Part shown: in pieces, positions 1-5,602 of the stretch | How the letters are laid out: every line of letters starts with the position of its first letter | Numbering within the stretch: position 1 is the first letter of the stretch | Source of the DNA: Oligoflexia bacterium | GTDB taxonomy: Bacteria > Bdellovibrionota > Bdellovibrionia > Bdellovibrionales > UBA1609 | Direction of reading: 5' to 3' | NCBI GenBank assembly: GCA_026914095.1 | Contig: JAPPIY010000001.1 | Span: 1 to 5,709, forward strand | DNA: 5,709 bases | Made by a program: the position numbers and the translations under genes | The notes under the pieces: model-generated | Told to the model about the DNA's origin: nothing | The model's database searches: none | What the model saw: the letters and a program-made list of their open reading frames with translations, nothing else

Positions 1-316
1 TTATAATCTGGTTTGGAAATTGGTTTAAAACAATAGGCCCTATTTTTTTTAAAAAGCCGGCCAATAAAATAAGAGAAGGTTTGTATAAAATCAAGGTGTC
101 ACACAGTTTTTGATCCCAAGCTGTAAAATTTTGCTTGTCATACCTTATAACATGGCAGGGGAGATTGAATTTTTTAGCTGTTTTTAACAAACCGGACTGT
201 GGATTTTCTGTAATCAGAGCTGTTATTTTGAAATTGGGTTTTTCTTTCTGTATTTTTTGGCAAAAAAACTTAATCGTGGAGCCTTTCCCCGATCCTAAGG
301 CGACAATTGTTTCCAT
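1..316 (-). CDS. purN: Phosphoribosylglycinamide formyltransferase, N-terminal part
   Basis: This is the first 105 codons of PurN (EC 2.1.2.2), cut by the left edge. The enzyme transfers a formyl group from 10-formyl-tetrahydrofolate to glycinamide ribonucleotide, step three of purine synthesis, in the cytoplasm. Seen in the translation: METIVALGSGKGST at residues 1-14, matching the family's glycine-rich phosphate-binding loop (SGNGSN in E. coli), then ITALITENPQSGLLKTAKK around 31-49 and LILLAGFLKKIGP at about 80-92, the family's core strand. The catalytic Asn/His/Asp residues lie beyond the edge, as PurN is usually about 190-210 residues. The ATG at 316-314 is the only reasonable start, since a stop lies just upstream in frame. 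It begins 4 bp after the stop of the VKOR-DsbA gene and has no visible Shine-Dalgarno, so translation is probably coupled. The reading frame is intact to the edge. Confidence 0.9.
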   Translation of the reverse strand, partial: METIVALGSGKGSTIKFFCQKIQKEKPNFKITALITENPQSGLLKTAKKFNLPCHVIRYDKQNFTAWDQKLCDTLILYKPSLILLAGFLKKIGPIVLNQFPNQII

Positions 317-320
317 ATTT

Positions 321-1496
321 TTATTGAGGTTTTAAATATTGATGGATTTTATATAAGAGGACAAGCTGAGGATCATAAGATCGCAGTTTTTTTCCATTGA
401 TAAAAAAGCTGGGAGTGCCTTCAATCTCAGCCTGTCCTCCCGCTTGAGCGGAGAGTTTCACTTTCTCTAATGTGGATTCATTTTTCATACAGAGTTCAAA
501 TTGAGCCTTGTCTAATTGAGTCTTATTTATAATTTCATCTAAAAGTTTTTGCGTTTTCTCTGTGTCGCCTTCCGCTGTTTGAAATTGCGCCTGTTTGTCA
601 AAAAAGAAATCATGAAACTCCCAAGCCTTGCCTTTGGCGCAAACAATGGCTTTGCTTAGCTCACAACTTAATCCAGAACGGCTAAAAGGAAATGAATCGT
701 TACAGGCTTTGTCTCGTGGAAAGGCAAAAAAGTAAAACTTCACATCGGGAAAATTCTTGAGGAATCTTTTTAAAGGCTCTTGCACCCTTTTACAAGAAGG
801 ACATAAAAAATCAGCGAATTCTACAATCACTATAGAGGAGTCTTCCGCTCCTTTTTGTATTAAGTGTTGAGGGGGTATTTTAATAGGAGGCTCATACTGC
901 CAGTCTGTTAAAAGAGCAGAGATAATTTCTTTTTGATCTTTTATGTTATAAGCATTTACAAAACTAATATGCAAAAATAAAGCGCATAAAAAGATGACAA
1001 TCGCCAATAAGTAAGAGCTTTTTTCTTGGACAGCCTGTAAGATAAAAACAAGAGGGGATTTTAAACTGGATTTAAAAGCAAAAAACAAACTGGCTAATAG
1101 GATAAAAGAGAAAAGATACAGGCTCCAGCAGACAGGGCAGTGTAAGCTGTGTAGGAGGGACAAAAAGGCCATTCCAAGAGAAGAAAGAGCAATGAGACTC
1201 GATAGATAAAACGATAGGTTTTTCCAGTAATCGCTCAAACTAAACTTGAGCGCAAAGAGAATCAGCAGAAACACAATCAAATTAAAGGCAAAACCAAAGT
1301 CGGAGATAGAAAAATTAAAAATTTTGGCGTAAGGTGAAAGCAAAGCCTGATCACAGTTGATATTTTCGTTGATGTGGCATATCGCGCTCTGTTTGGCCAA
1401 ACCAGCCGACAGCTGATAAGCTCTTTTAGCCAGATAAAAATGACCGCAGACGGAAAGCAGGGCAAAAAAACAGGCGGTCCCTATCCCGATTTTCAT
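321..1496 (-). CDS. Fused VKOR-DsbA disulfide bond formation membrane protein
   Basis: A 391-residue fusion of a vitamin K epoxide reductase (VKOR) domain and a DsbA-like thioredoxin domain. The family makes disulfide bonds in exported proteins: the DsbA part oxidises substrates, and VKOR re-oxidises it and passes electrons to a quinone. Visible hydrophobic segments are at about 3-22, 68-86, 93-114, 122-142 and 161-181. The VKOR loop cysteines are C40 and C48 (C-X7-C, the family spacing) and the VKOR active site is C120-P-V-C123. The thioredoxin domain spans about 205-390, with active site C232-P-S-C235 and the cis-proline motif TP at 361-362. The predicted topology puts the loop cysteines, the CPVC and the whole thioredoxin domain outside the membrane, which is internally consistent. 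C265, C278, C286 and C336 are extra cysteines. The ATG at 1496 starts just before the first membrane segment but has no clear Shine-Dalgarno. It is upstream of and nearly contiguous with purN, and divergent from argS. Confidence 0.9.
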   Translation of the reverse strand: MKIGIGTACFFALLSVCGHFYLAKRAYQLSAGLAKQSAICHINENINCDQALLSPYAKIFNFSISDFGFAFNLIVFLLILFALKFSLSDYWKNLSFYLSSLIALSSLGMAFLSLLHSLHCPVCWSLYLFSFILLASLFFAFKSSLKSPLVFILQAVQEKSSYLLAIVIFLCALFLHISFVNAYNIKDQKEIISALLTDWQYEPPIKIPPQHLIQKGAEDSSIVIVEFADFLCPSCKRVQEPLKRFLKNFPDVKFYFFAFPRDKACNDSFPFSRSGLSCELSKAIVCAKGKAWEFHDFFFDKQAQFQTAEGDTEKTQKLLDEIINKTQLDKAQFELCMKNESTLEKVKLSAQAGGQAEIEGTPSFFINGKKLRSYDPQLVLLYKIHQYLKPQ

Positions 1497-1540
1497 TCTG
1501 AAACAATCTTGCCTTTTAAAAATAAATAATGCAACGGATT

Positions 1541-1569
1541 TTGCTTTTTTTTCCCTTATAAGATATAAA
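1541..1569 (+). promoter_or_regulatory. Predicted sigma-70-type promoter of argS
   Basis: TTGCTT at 1541-1546 and TATAAA at 1564-1569 are separated by exactly 17 bp, in the only gap between two divergent genes. The expected transcription start is near 1576, which leaves about 3 nt before the argS ATG at 1579, so the transcript would be almost leaderless. The bases AAAAGG at 1567-1572 could instead serve as a Shine-Dalgarno 6 nt before the ATG, but they overlap the -10 box, so both cannot function in the same transcript. No equally good promoter is visible on the minus strand for the VKOR-DsbA gene. Confidence 0.45.
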
Positions 1570-1578
1570 AGGCCTATT

Positions 1579-3282
1579 ATGCCGTTTTCTTTAAAAGAGC
1601 AAGGCCGTCTGGCTTTTATAAAACAGGAGTTGATTTCTCATTTGAAGTCTTTTCTGCCGGAAGAAGAGATTGTTTTAGAGCAGGCTAGAAACCCCGCGCA
1701 TGGCCACTTATCGCTACCTGTTTTTGCTCTGGCTAAAAAACAAAAAACCTCTCCTCAAAAATTGGCTCAGGATTTATCGGAGAAAATCAATCAGTCTCTC
1801 CCTTCCTTTTTAAAGTCCTGCCGGCGCTTAGCGGGATTTATTAACTTTAATTTTCAATCTTCTTATATTCAAGAGCATTTGGAAAAGCTGGGACAGGAGG
1901 AAGCGCTTGTTCAGTTTAAAAACCCTCAAGCCCCGCATTGGATTATGGATTTTGCCTCTCCTAATGTCGCCAAGTTTATGAATATCGGCCATCTGAGAGC
2001 AACAGCTTTAGGCCAGGCTTTAGTGAATCTAGCTAAGGCTTTCGGCTTTAAGGTGACCGCAGTGAATCACTTGGGGGATTGGGGAAGCCAGTTTGGAAAG
2101 CTTTTGTGGGCTTATAACAAGTGGGGGCGGGAGTATGATTTTAAAAGCAGGGCTTTTGAATCTTTGGCTCATTTGTATGTGCGTTTTTATAAAGAGGCCG
2201 AGTCAGAGGAAAAAAATCTAGAGGCGGCGCGAAAGCTTTTTCAGCAACTGGAGCAAGGGGACGAGGAGCTGAAAAAATTGTGGCAGTGGTTTGTCTCTCT
2301 TTCTTTAAAAAACTATGAAAAATATTGGAGGCTTTTAAATGTCCAGCATGATTTGGTTTTGGGAGAGTCTTTTTATATCAAGTTTATGGAGGATTTAAAA
2401 TCCCGCTTGAAAGAAAAACAGCTCCTGCAGACAAGCGCGGGGGCTAAAGTGGTTTTTTTAGAAGTTAGCTCCGCGCCTTGTTTGATCTTTAAAAGAGATG
2501 GAGCCTCCACTTATTCTGCCAGAGATTTATCCAGCCTTATTTACCGCTTTGAAACTTTAAAAGCCGATCAGAATATTTATATCACTGGCTCGGATCAAAA
2601 TTTGCATTTTAAACAGATTTTTGAAGTGGTTCGCAAACTCAATCCTCAGTGGGATTCTAAAAACTTGCATTTAAGTTTTGGCATGTATCGTTTTAAAGGT
2701 GAAGGAAAAATGTCCAGCCGTCAAGGGCAGGCTGTGTACTTGAAAGATATTTTAGATCAAGCGATTGAAAGAGTGAGAAAAATCATTGAAGAGAGAAACC
2801 CGGCTTTACAGGACAAAGAAAAAATCTCGCGGGAAGTGGCTGTGGGAGCTGTGGTTTTTAATGACTTGGCTCAAGATCGAATCAAAGATGTTGATTTTGA
2901 ATGGAACAAGGTTTTGGATTTTAATGGAGACACTGGTCCTTTTGCGCAATACAGTTTGGTTCGGGCGGGAAGTTTGTTGAAAAAAGCAAGCTCTATTCAC
3001 TCAAAAAAGTTTCTATCCGCTTTTGAGCCTGATGAAGAGTCTTTAGCTTGGAGGCTGTTGTCTTTTGAATCGGTTTGCTTTCAATCTCTTCAAAAATTTA
3101 AACCTCATATTTTAGCTAGATATTTGTTGGATTTGTCTAAAGAGTTCAACCGTTTTTATAATCAGCATAGAATCCTAGGGCACAATAGAGAGTCGGATCG
3201 GCTTTTATTAACTCAAATGACTCATAGGACGCTGTCAAGAGGATTGGAAATTTTGAATGTTCCAAGACCTCAGGCGATGTAA
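1579..3282 (+). CDS. argS: Arginyl-tRNA synthetase
   Basis: A complete 567-residue class I aminoacyl-tRNA synthetase (EC 6.1.1.19), which joins arginine to tRNA-Arg using ATP; the length is usual for the family. Order of domains: the ArgS-specific N-terminal tRNA-recognition domain at about 5-92; the catalytic domain from about 118, with the HIGH-type ATP motif NIGH at 135-138 inside SPNVAKFMNIGHLRAT; the ArgS signature HLGDWGSQFGKL at 164-175; and the KMSKS-type loop KMSSR at 377-381. The C-terminal DALR anticodon-binding domain spans about 455-567, including GDTGPFAQYSLVRA at 450-463 and a typical ending, EILNVPRPQAM. The first base of HIGH is replaced (Asn for His), while KMSSR is a common ArgS variant. 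No alternative ATG occurs before codon 123, so the start at 1579 is retained. It is divergent from VKOR-DsbA and apparently monocistronic; the mobile element's duplication begins 6 bp after its stop. Confidence 0.97.
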   Translation: MPFSLKEQGRLAFIKQELISHLKSFLPEEEIVLEQARNPAHGHLSLPVFALAKKQKTSPQKLAQDLSEKINQSLPSFLKSCRRLAGFINFNFQSSYIQEHLEKLGQEEALVQFKNPQAPHWIMDFASPNVAKFMNIGHLRATALGQALVNLAKAFGFKVTAVNHLGDWGSQFGKLLWAYNKWGREYDFKSRAFESLAHLYVRFYKEAESEEKNLEAARKLFQQLEQGDEELKKLWQWFVSLSLKNYEKYWRLLNVQHDLVLGESFYIKFMEDLKSRLKEKQLLQTSAGAKVVFLEVSSAPCLIFKRDGASTYSARDLSSLIYRFETLKADQNIYITGSDQNLHFKQIFEVVRKLNPQWDSKNLHLSFGMYRFKGEGKMSSRQGQAVYLKDILDQAIERVRKIIEERNPALQDKEKISREVAVGAVVFNDLAQDRIKDVDFEWNKVLDFNGDTGPFAQYSLVRAGSLLKKASSIHSKKFLSAFEPDEESLAWRLLSFESVCFQSLQKFKPHILARYLLDLSKEFNRFYNQHRILGHNRESDRLLLTQMTHRTLSRGLEILNVPRPQAM

Positions 3283-3296
3283 ATCTTATTTAATTT

Positions 3297-3322
3297 GGGA
3301 ATTATATACTTGACTCGCCAAA
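3297..3322 (+). repeat. Left terminal inverted repeat of the MITE
   Basis: The 26-bp end reads inward from GGGAATTATATAC and ends in GCCAAA. It is preceded by the direct repeat TTTAATTT at 3289-3296. Read outward on the minus strand it contains TATAAT followed by TCCC, a -10-like hexamer pointing toward the 3' end of argS. Confidence 0.8.
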
Positions 3323-3440
3323 TTTCAAGGCTTTGTGGCTTTTTCTCTGAAGAAAACCGCTTTAATCGCTTAAAACTTTTACCTTTATTTTTGAATAGTA
3401 AATTCCTTGAAACCCTTATATTTAAAGGCTTTTAGAGCTT

Positions 3441-3466
3441 TTTGGCTAGTCATGTATATAATTCCC
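3441..3466 (-). repeat. Right terminal inverted repeat of the MITE
   Basis: This is the inverted partner of 3297-3322 with 24 of 26 bases matching, and is followed by the second TTTAATTT at 3467-3474. It contains TATAAT at 3457-3462 reading outward toward prpD. No good -35 box lies at the right distance, so a promoter here is only a possibility. Confidence 0.8.
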
Positions 3467-3511
3467 TTTAATTTTGAGTAATACTTGTAAATATGTTTTT
3501 TCTCATGTAAA

Positions 3512-3529
3512 AACACAAAGTGTTATAAT
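3512..3529 (+). promoter_or_regulatory. Extended -10 promoter of prpD with overlapping palindrome
   Basis: TGTTATAAT at 3521-3529 is a perfect extended -10 (TGN followed by the consensus TATAAT). No good -35 is present 16-18 bp upstream (TCTCAT region), which is normal for this promoter class. Transcription would start near 3536, giving a leader of about 32 nt. The perfect palindrome AACAC-AAA-GTGTT at 3512-3524 overlaps the first base of the hexamer and covers the TG, so a repressor bound there would block polymerase. That regulatory role is inference; the arms are only 5 bp. Confidence 0.6.
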
Positions 3530-3567
3530 CTTTCTAAGGGTTTTTTAAGAGCTGAACTCAACTCATT

Positions 3568-5064
3568 ATGAAGAATTTTTTATTAAAAGTTTATTCCTCT
3601 CAAAAAAAGCTGAAAAAAGAAGATCAGCTGGCATGGCATCTGGCTCAAGTGGCTTTAGATCCTGCTCCTGTTTCTGAAAAAGCCAAAGACCAGCTGATCA
3701 ATCGGATCATTGACAATTCCGCAGTGGCTATAGCGAGTCTGAATAGAGAGCCGGTGATTCATGCCAGAGATCAAGCCTTAGCTCATCCTTTTAAGGAAGG
3801 CGCTTGTCTTTTTGGTGTGGATAATAAGTTTCGCTGTAGCCCGGAATGGACGGCTTGGGCCAATGGAGTGGCGGTGAGAGAGCTTGATTTTCATGACACT
3901 TATTTGGCGGAAGACTATTCTCATCCCGCTGATAATATCCCTCCTTTAATAGCAGTCGCCCAACACACAGGGAAAACAGGAAAAGAGCTTTTAGCTGGAC
4001 TCCTGTCCGCTTATGAGATTCATATCAGCCTTGTAAAGGGAATCTGTTTGCACAAACATAAAATGGATCATATTGCCCATCTTTGCCCGGCCCAGGCAGG
4101 AGGTTTGGGCGCTTTGTTAAATATGAGTTTAGAGCAAACTTATCAGGCCATCCAGCAGGCGGTTCATGTCTCTTTCACCACCCGCCAGTCTCGGAAGGGG
4201 GAAATTTCCAGTTGGAAAGCCTACGCTCCCGCCTTTGCGGGAAAAATGGCTATTGAGGCTGTGGATCGGTCTTTGAGAGGGGAAAAGTCTCCCTCTCCTA
4301 TCTATGAAGGGGAGGATTCTGTTGTGGCCTGGCTTTTAGATGGAAAATCAGCTCATTATGAGATTCCTCTAGTAGAAAAAGGAGAAGAGAAAAACAGTAT
4401 TTTAGAGAGTTATACAAAAGCGCACTCCGCGGAGTATCAGGCGCAAGCTCTTATTGATTTGGCTTTTGAGCTGAGGGAGAAAATAAAAGATTTTTCTCTT
4501 GTTAAACAAATCCGAATTTACACCTCTCACCACACCCATTTTGTCATAGGAACGGGTTCTGGAGATCCTCAGAAAATGTCTCCTTCAGCCAGCAGGGAGA
4601 CTTTAGATCATAGTATCTCTTATATTTTTGCTGTGGCTTTGGAAGACGGCTGTTGGCATCATATTGACTCTTATAGCAGGGAGAGAGCCAGCCGTCCTGA
4701 GACTGTTAAGTTGTGGCATAAAATCCAAACTTTTGAAGAAAAAAAATGGACGGATTTATATAAACATCCCGATCCCAATCAAAGAGCTTTTGGCGGACGG
4801 GTGGAAATAGAAATGCAAAATGGAGAAGTGATCTCAGGTGAAAAAAAATTGGCGGACGCTCACCCTTTTGGAAAAAAGCCTTTTGCAAGGGAGGATTACA
4901 TTGGGAAATTTTTGAGCTTAACAGAAGGAATTGTCTCTAAAGAGGAATCGGATCGTTTTTTAAACTTAGTTCAGAGCTTAGAGAGTTTATCCCGCGCAGA
5001 AGTTCAGCAATTGAATGTTCAAGCTGGCCTTTCTAACAAAACTGCCAGTCAAGGGATTTTTTAA
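3568..5064 (+). CDS. prpD: 2-methylcitrate dehydratase (MmgE/PrpD family)
   Basis: A complete 498-residue PrpD (EC 4.2.1.79), which dehydrates 2-methylcitrate to 2-methyl-cis-aconitate in the methylcitrate cycle that clears propionyl-CoA; cytoplasmic. It matches the long (about 500-residue) PrpD subgroup through most of its length: IIDNSAVA at 47-54, SPEWTAWANGVAVRELDFHDT at 91-111, DYSHPADNIPP at 116-126, HKMDHIAHLCPAQAG at 164-178, RQSRKGEISSWKA at 206-218, SPSPIYEGED at 241-250, KAHSAEYQAQA at 284-294, SHHTHFVIG at 320-328, SRETLDHSI at 342-350, AFGGRVEI at 407-414 and ADAHPFGKKPFARE at 429-442. The DYSHPADN and MDHIAH segments carry the family's active-site polar residues. A stop codon lies in frame at 3553-3555 and the ATG at 3568 gives the family-like N terminus, but no strong Shine-Dalgarno precedes it. 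No prpB, prpC or regulator is visible, so the rest of the pathway is encoded elsewhere. An unknown small gene follows 17 bp later. Confidence 0.93.
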   Translation: MKNFLLKVYSSQKKLKKEDQLAWHLAQVALDPAPVSEKAKDQLINRIIDNSAVAIASLNREPVIHARDQALAHPFKEGACLFGVDNKFRCSPEWTAWANGVAVRELDFHDTYLAEDYSHPADNIPPLIAVAQHTGKTGKELLAGLLSAYEIHISLVKGICLHKHKMDHIAHLCPAQAGGLGALLNMSLEQTYQAIQQAVHVSFTTRQSRKGEISSWKAYAPAFAGKMAIEAVDRSLRGEKSPSPIYEGEDSVVAWLLDGKSAHYEIPLVEKGEEKNSILESYTKAHSAEYQAQALIDLAFELREKIKDFSLVKQIRIYTSHHTHFVIGTGSGDPQKMSPSASRETLDHSISYIFAVALEDGCWHHIDSYSRERASRPETVKLWHKIQTFEEKKWTDLYKHPDPNQRAFGGRVEIEMQNGEVISGEKKLADAHPFGKKPFAREDYIGKFLSLTEGIVSKEESDRFLNLVQSLESLSRAEVQQLNVQAGLSNKTASQGIF

Positions 5065-5070
5065 ATAATG

Positions 5071-5076
5071 AAGGGG
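5071..5076 (+). promoter_or_regulatory. Strong Shine-Dalgarno of the small downstream gene
   Basis: AAGGGG lies 5 nt before the ATG at 5082, in the 17-bp gap after prpD. It is by far the best ribosome binding site for a gene in this window and is the main reason to accept the short downstream frame as real. Confidence 0.7.
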
Positions 5077-5081
5077 TTAAA

Positions 5082-5342
5082 ATGTCTGGCGCTTTAACAA
5101 AACAGGATTTGATAGAAAAGATCAAATATTTGTATGAAACAGATGTAGGGGATTTTAAAAGAAAAGCTGTTTTGTATCTCAACCGCTTTATAGAAAATCA
5201 AGATATTTCTGATTTAAAGAACAAGTTGAATGATTTAAAACATGAAATTCTTTATCAGGAGATGTCTCATAGTGATCCGATGAAGAATATTGATGAGTTG
5301 AGATTTTTATTGATAGAAAAGTTACAAAAACTTCCTTTTTAA
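5082..5342 (+). CDS. Small helical protein of unknown function, 86 residues
   Basis: I do not recognise this protein. It is an 86-residue, charged, lysine-rich sequence without cysteine, signal peptide or membrane segment. Its pattern looks almost entirely helical: a first helix around 6-40 (QDLIEKIKYLYE, FKRKAVLYLNRFIE) and a second around 43-62 (SDLKNKLNDLKHEILYQEM), then a short loop HSDPMKN and a third helix 70-83 (DELRFLLIEKLQ). The leucine/isoleucine spacing at 45-57 suggests a short coiled coil. Support for a real gene: a strong Shine-Dalgarno, 17 bp from the prpD stop on the same strand, no other promoter between them, and codon use like the neighbours (many TTT, AAA, GAT). Inference: it is co-transcribed with prpD and could be a partner or a small regulator, but nothing in the sequence shows a function. 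Confidence 0.65.
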   Translation: MSGALTKQDLIEKIKYLYETDVGDFKRKAVLYLNRFIENQDISDLKNKLNDLKHEILYQEMSHSDPMKNIDELRFLLIEKLQKLPF

Positions 5343-5417
5343 AGGCTTTTTCAATTAAGAAAGCTCAAAGTTTGGGAATGAAGCTGATCCTGCTTGAAAT
5401 TTCAATGTTGTGTATCC

Positions 5418-5523
5418 TTCAAAGACTTACAGCTCAAATAGGCTTTTTGCTACTCAGCGACTTTCAGTCGCAGAGTGGTCAAATCCGAACTCGTTTTAAG
5501 CTTCTCAGCTGTAAGTCTTTGAA
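5418..5523. repeat. 17-bp perfect inverted repeat enclosing an inner hairpin
   Basis: TTCAAAGACTTACAGCT at 5418-5434 is perfectly complementary to 5507-5523. The 72-nt interior contains a second strong stem: GCGACT at 5457-5462 pairs with AGTCGC at 5466-5471 around a 3-nt loop (TTC). After one A-A mismatch the stem continues with 5449-5455 against 5473-5479, two of those pairs being G-U. Either strand could fold this way. No T run follows on either strand, so it is not an intrinsic terminator. It may be a structured small RNA, a palindromic mobile element, or a retron-like non-coding RNA; the sequence alone does not decide. Confidence 0.75.
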
Positions 5524-5535
5524 AAAAACAATTAG

Positions 5536-5549
5536 TCAGTATATACTGA
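5536..5549. repeat. 14-bp perfect palindrome, operator-like
   Basis: TCAGTATATACTGA is a perfect palindrome 12 bp right of the large inverted repeat and about 26 bp upstream of a weak promoter candidate. It has the size of a dimeric-repressor operator. It does not fit the E. coli LexA pattern CTGT-N8-ACAG. Regulator unknown. Confidence 0.4.
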
Positions 5550-5574
5550 TCTTGTTTGAGTGTTCCTCTTCTGT

Positions 5575-5602
5575 TTGAAAATTCGGGAATTATATATTTA
5601 AT
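5575..5602 (+). promoter_or_regulatory. Weak candidate promoter pointing off the right edge
   Basis: TTGAAA at 5575-5580 and TTTAAT at 5597-5602 are spaced 16 bp apart. Each is one base from consensus or close to it, but A+T-rich DNA gives many such matches by chance. Its value comes from position, upstream of the strong Shine-Dalgarno at 5636. Confidence 0.25.

Larger units (their letters stand above)
3297..3466. mobile_element. 170-bp MITE-like element with 26-bp TIRs and 8-bp TSD
   Basis: Positions 3297-3322 and the reverse complement of 3441-3466 match at 24 of 26 bases, both beginning GGGAATTATATAC. The mismatches are at repeat positions 14 and 20. Immediately outside, 3289-3296 and 3467-3474 are the identical direct repeat TTTAATTT, and identity stops exactly there. 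Terminal inverted repeats plus a target duplication in a 170-bp segment with no open reading frame fit a non-autonomous element moved in trans by a transposase elsewhere in the genome. The interior is A+T-rich, contains AAGGCTTT in both halves (3327-3334, 3425-3432) and a weak hairpin around 3336-3358. An 8-bp duplication and GG-starting ends occur in several insertion-sequence families (for example ISL3, IS6 and IS1595), and I cannot assign one. It sits between argS and prpD without breaking either. Confidence 0.8.

Noticed and set aside
83..104. Apparent frameshift in purN just before the LILLAGF core strand
   Set aside because: A first hand translation lost one T. Recounting the reverse complement of 81-100 gives four Ts in a row, and the frame continues cleanly to the left edge.
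135..335. 66-codon open frame on the plus strand
   Set aside because: It is antisense to purN, whose family motifs are clear on the other strand; no ribosome site.
2786..3000. 64-codon frames on both strands inside argS
   Set aside because: They are out-of-frame shadows of the conserved C-terminal ArgS coding sequence.
4628..4888. 60-codon frames on both strands inside prpD
   Set aside because: They overlap highly conserved PrpD motifs in the real frame and have no independent support.
5344..5405. Weak likeness to MITE interior (GGCTTTTTC-N4-AAGAAA, and TTTGGGAAT-N17-AAATTTCAA with equal spacing)
   Set aside because: The blocks are in a different order from the MITE, and the 17 bases between the two 9-mers do not match. 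GGCTTTTT-like words are common throughout the window.
5418..5523. Intrinsic terminator for the prpD operon
   Set aside because: The right arm is followed by a run of A, not T, on the plus strand, and there is no T run on the minus strand either.
5418..5523. tRNA, CRISPR array or integron attC site
   Set aside because: There is no cloverleaf, no spaced direct repeats, and no attC-type GTTRRRY/RYYYAAC core ends.
5536..5549. LexA/SOS box
   Set aside because: The half-sites are CAGT and ACTG rather than CTGT and ACAG at the required spacing.
5372..5578. 68-codon frame starting TTG in the right-hand tail
   Set aside because: It reads through the 17-bp inverted repeat and inner hairpin, has no Shine-Dalgarno, and its composition does not look like a protein.
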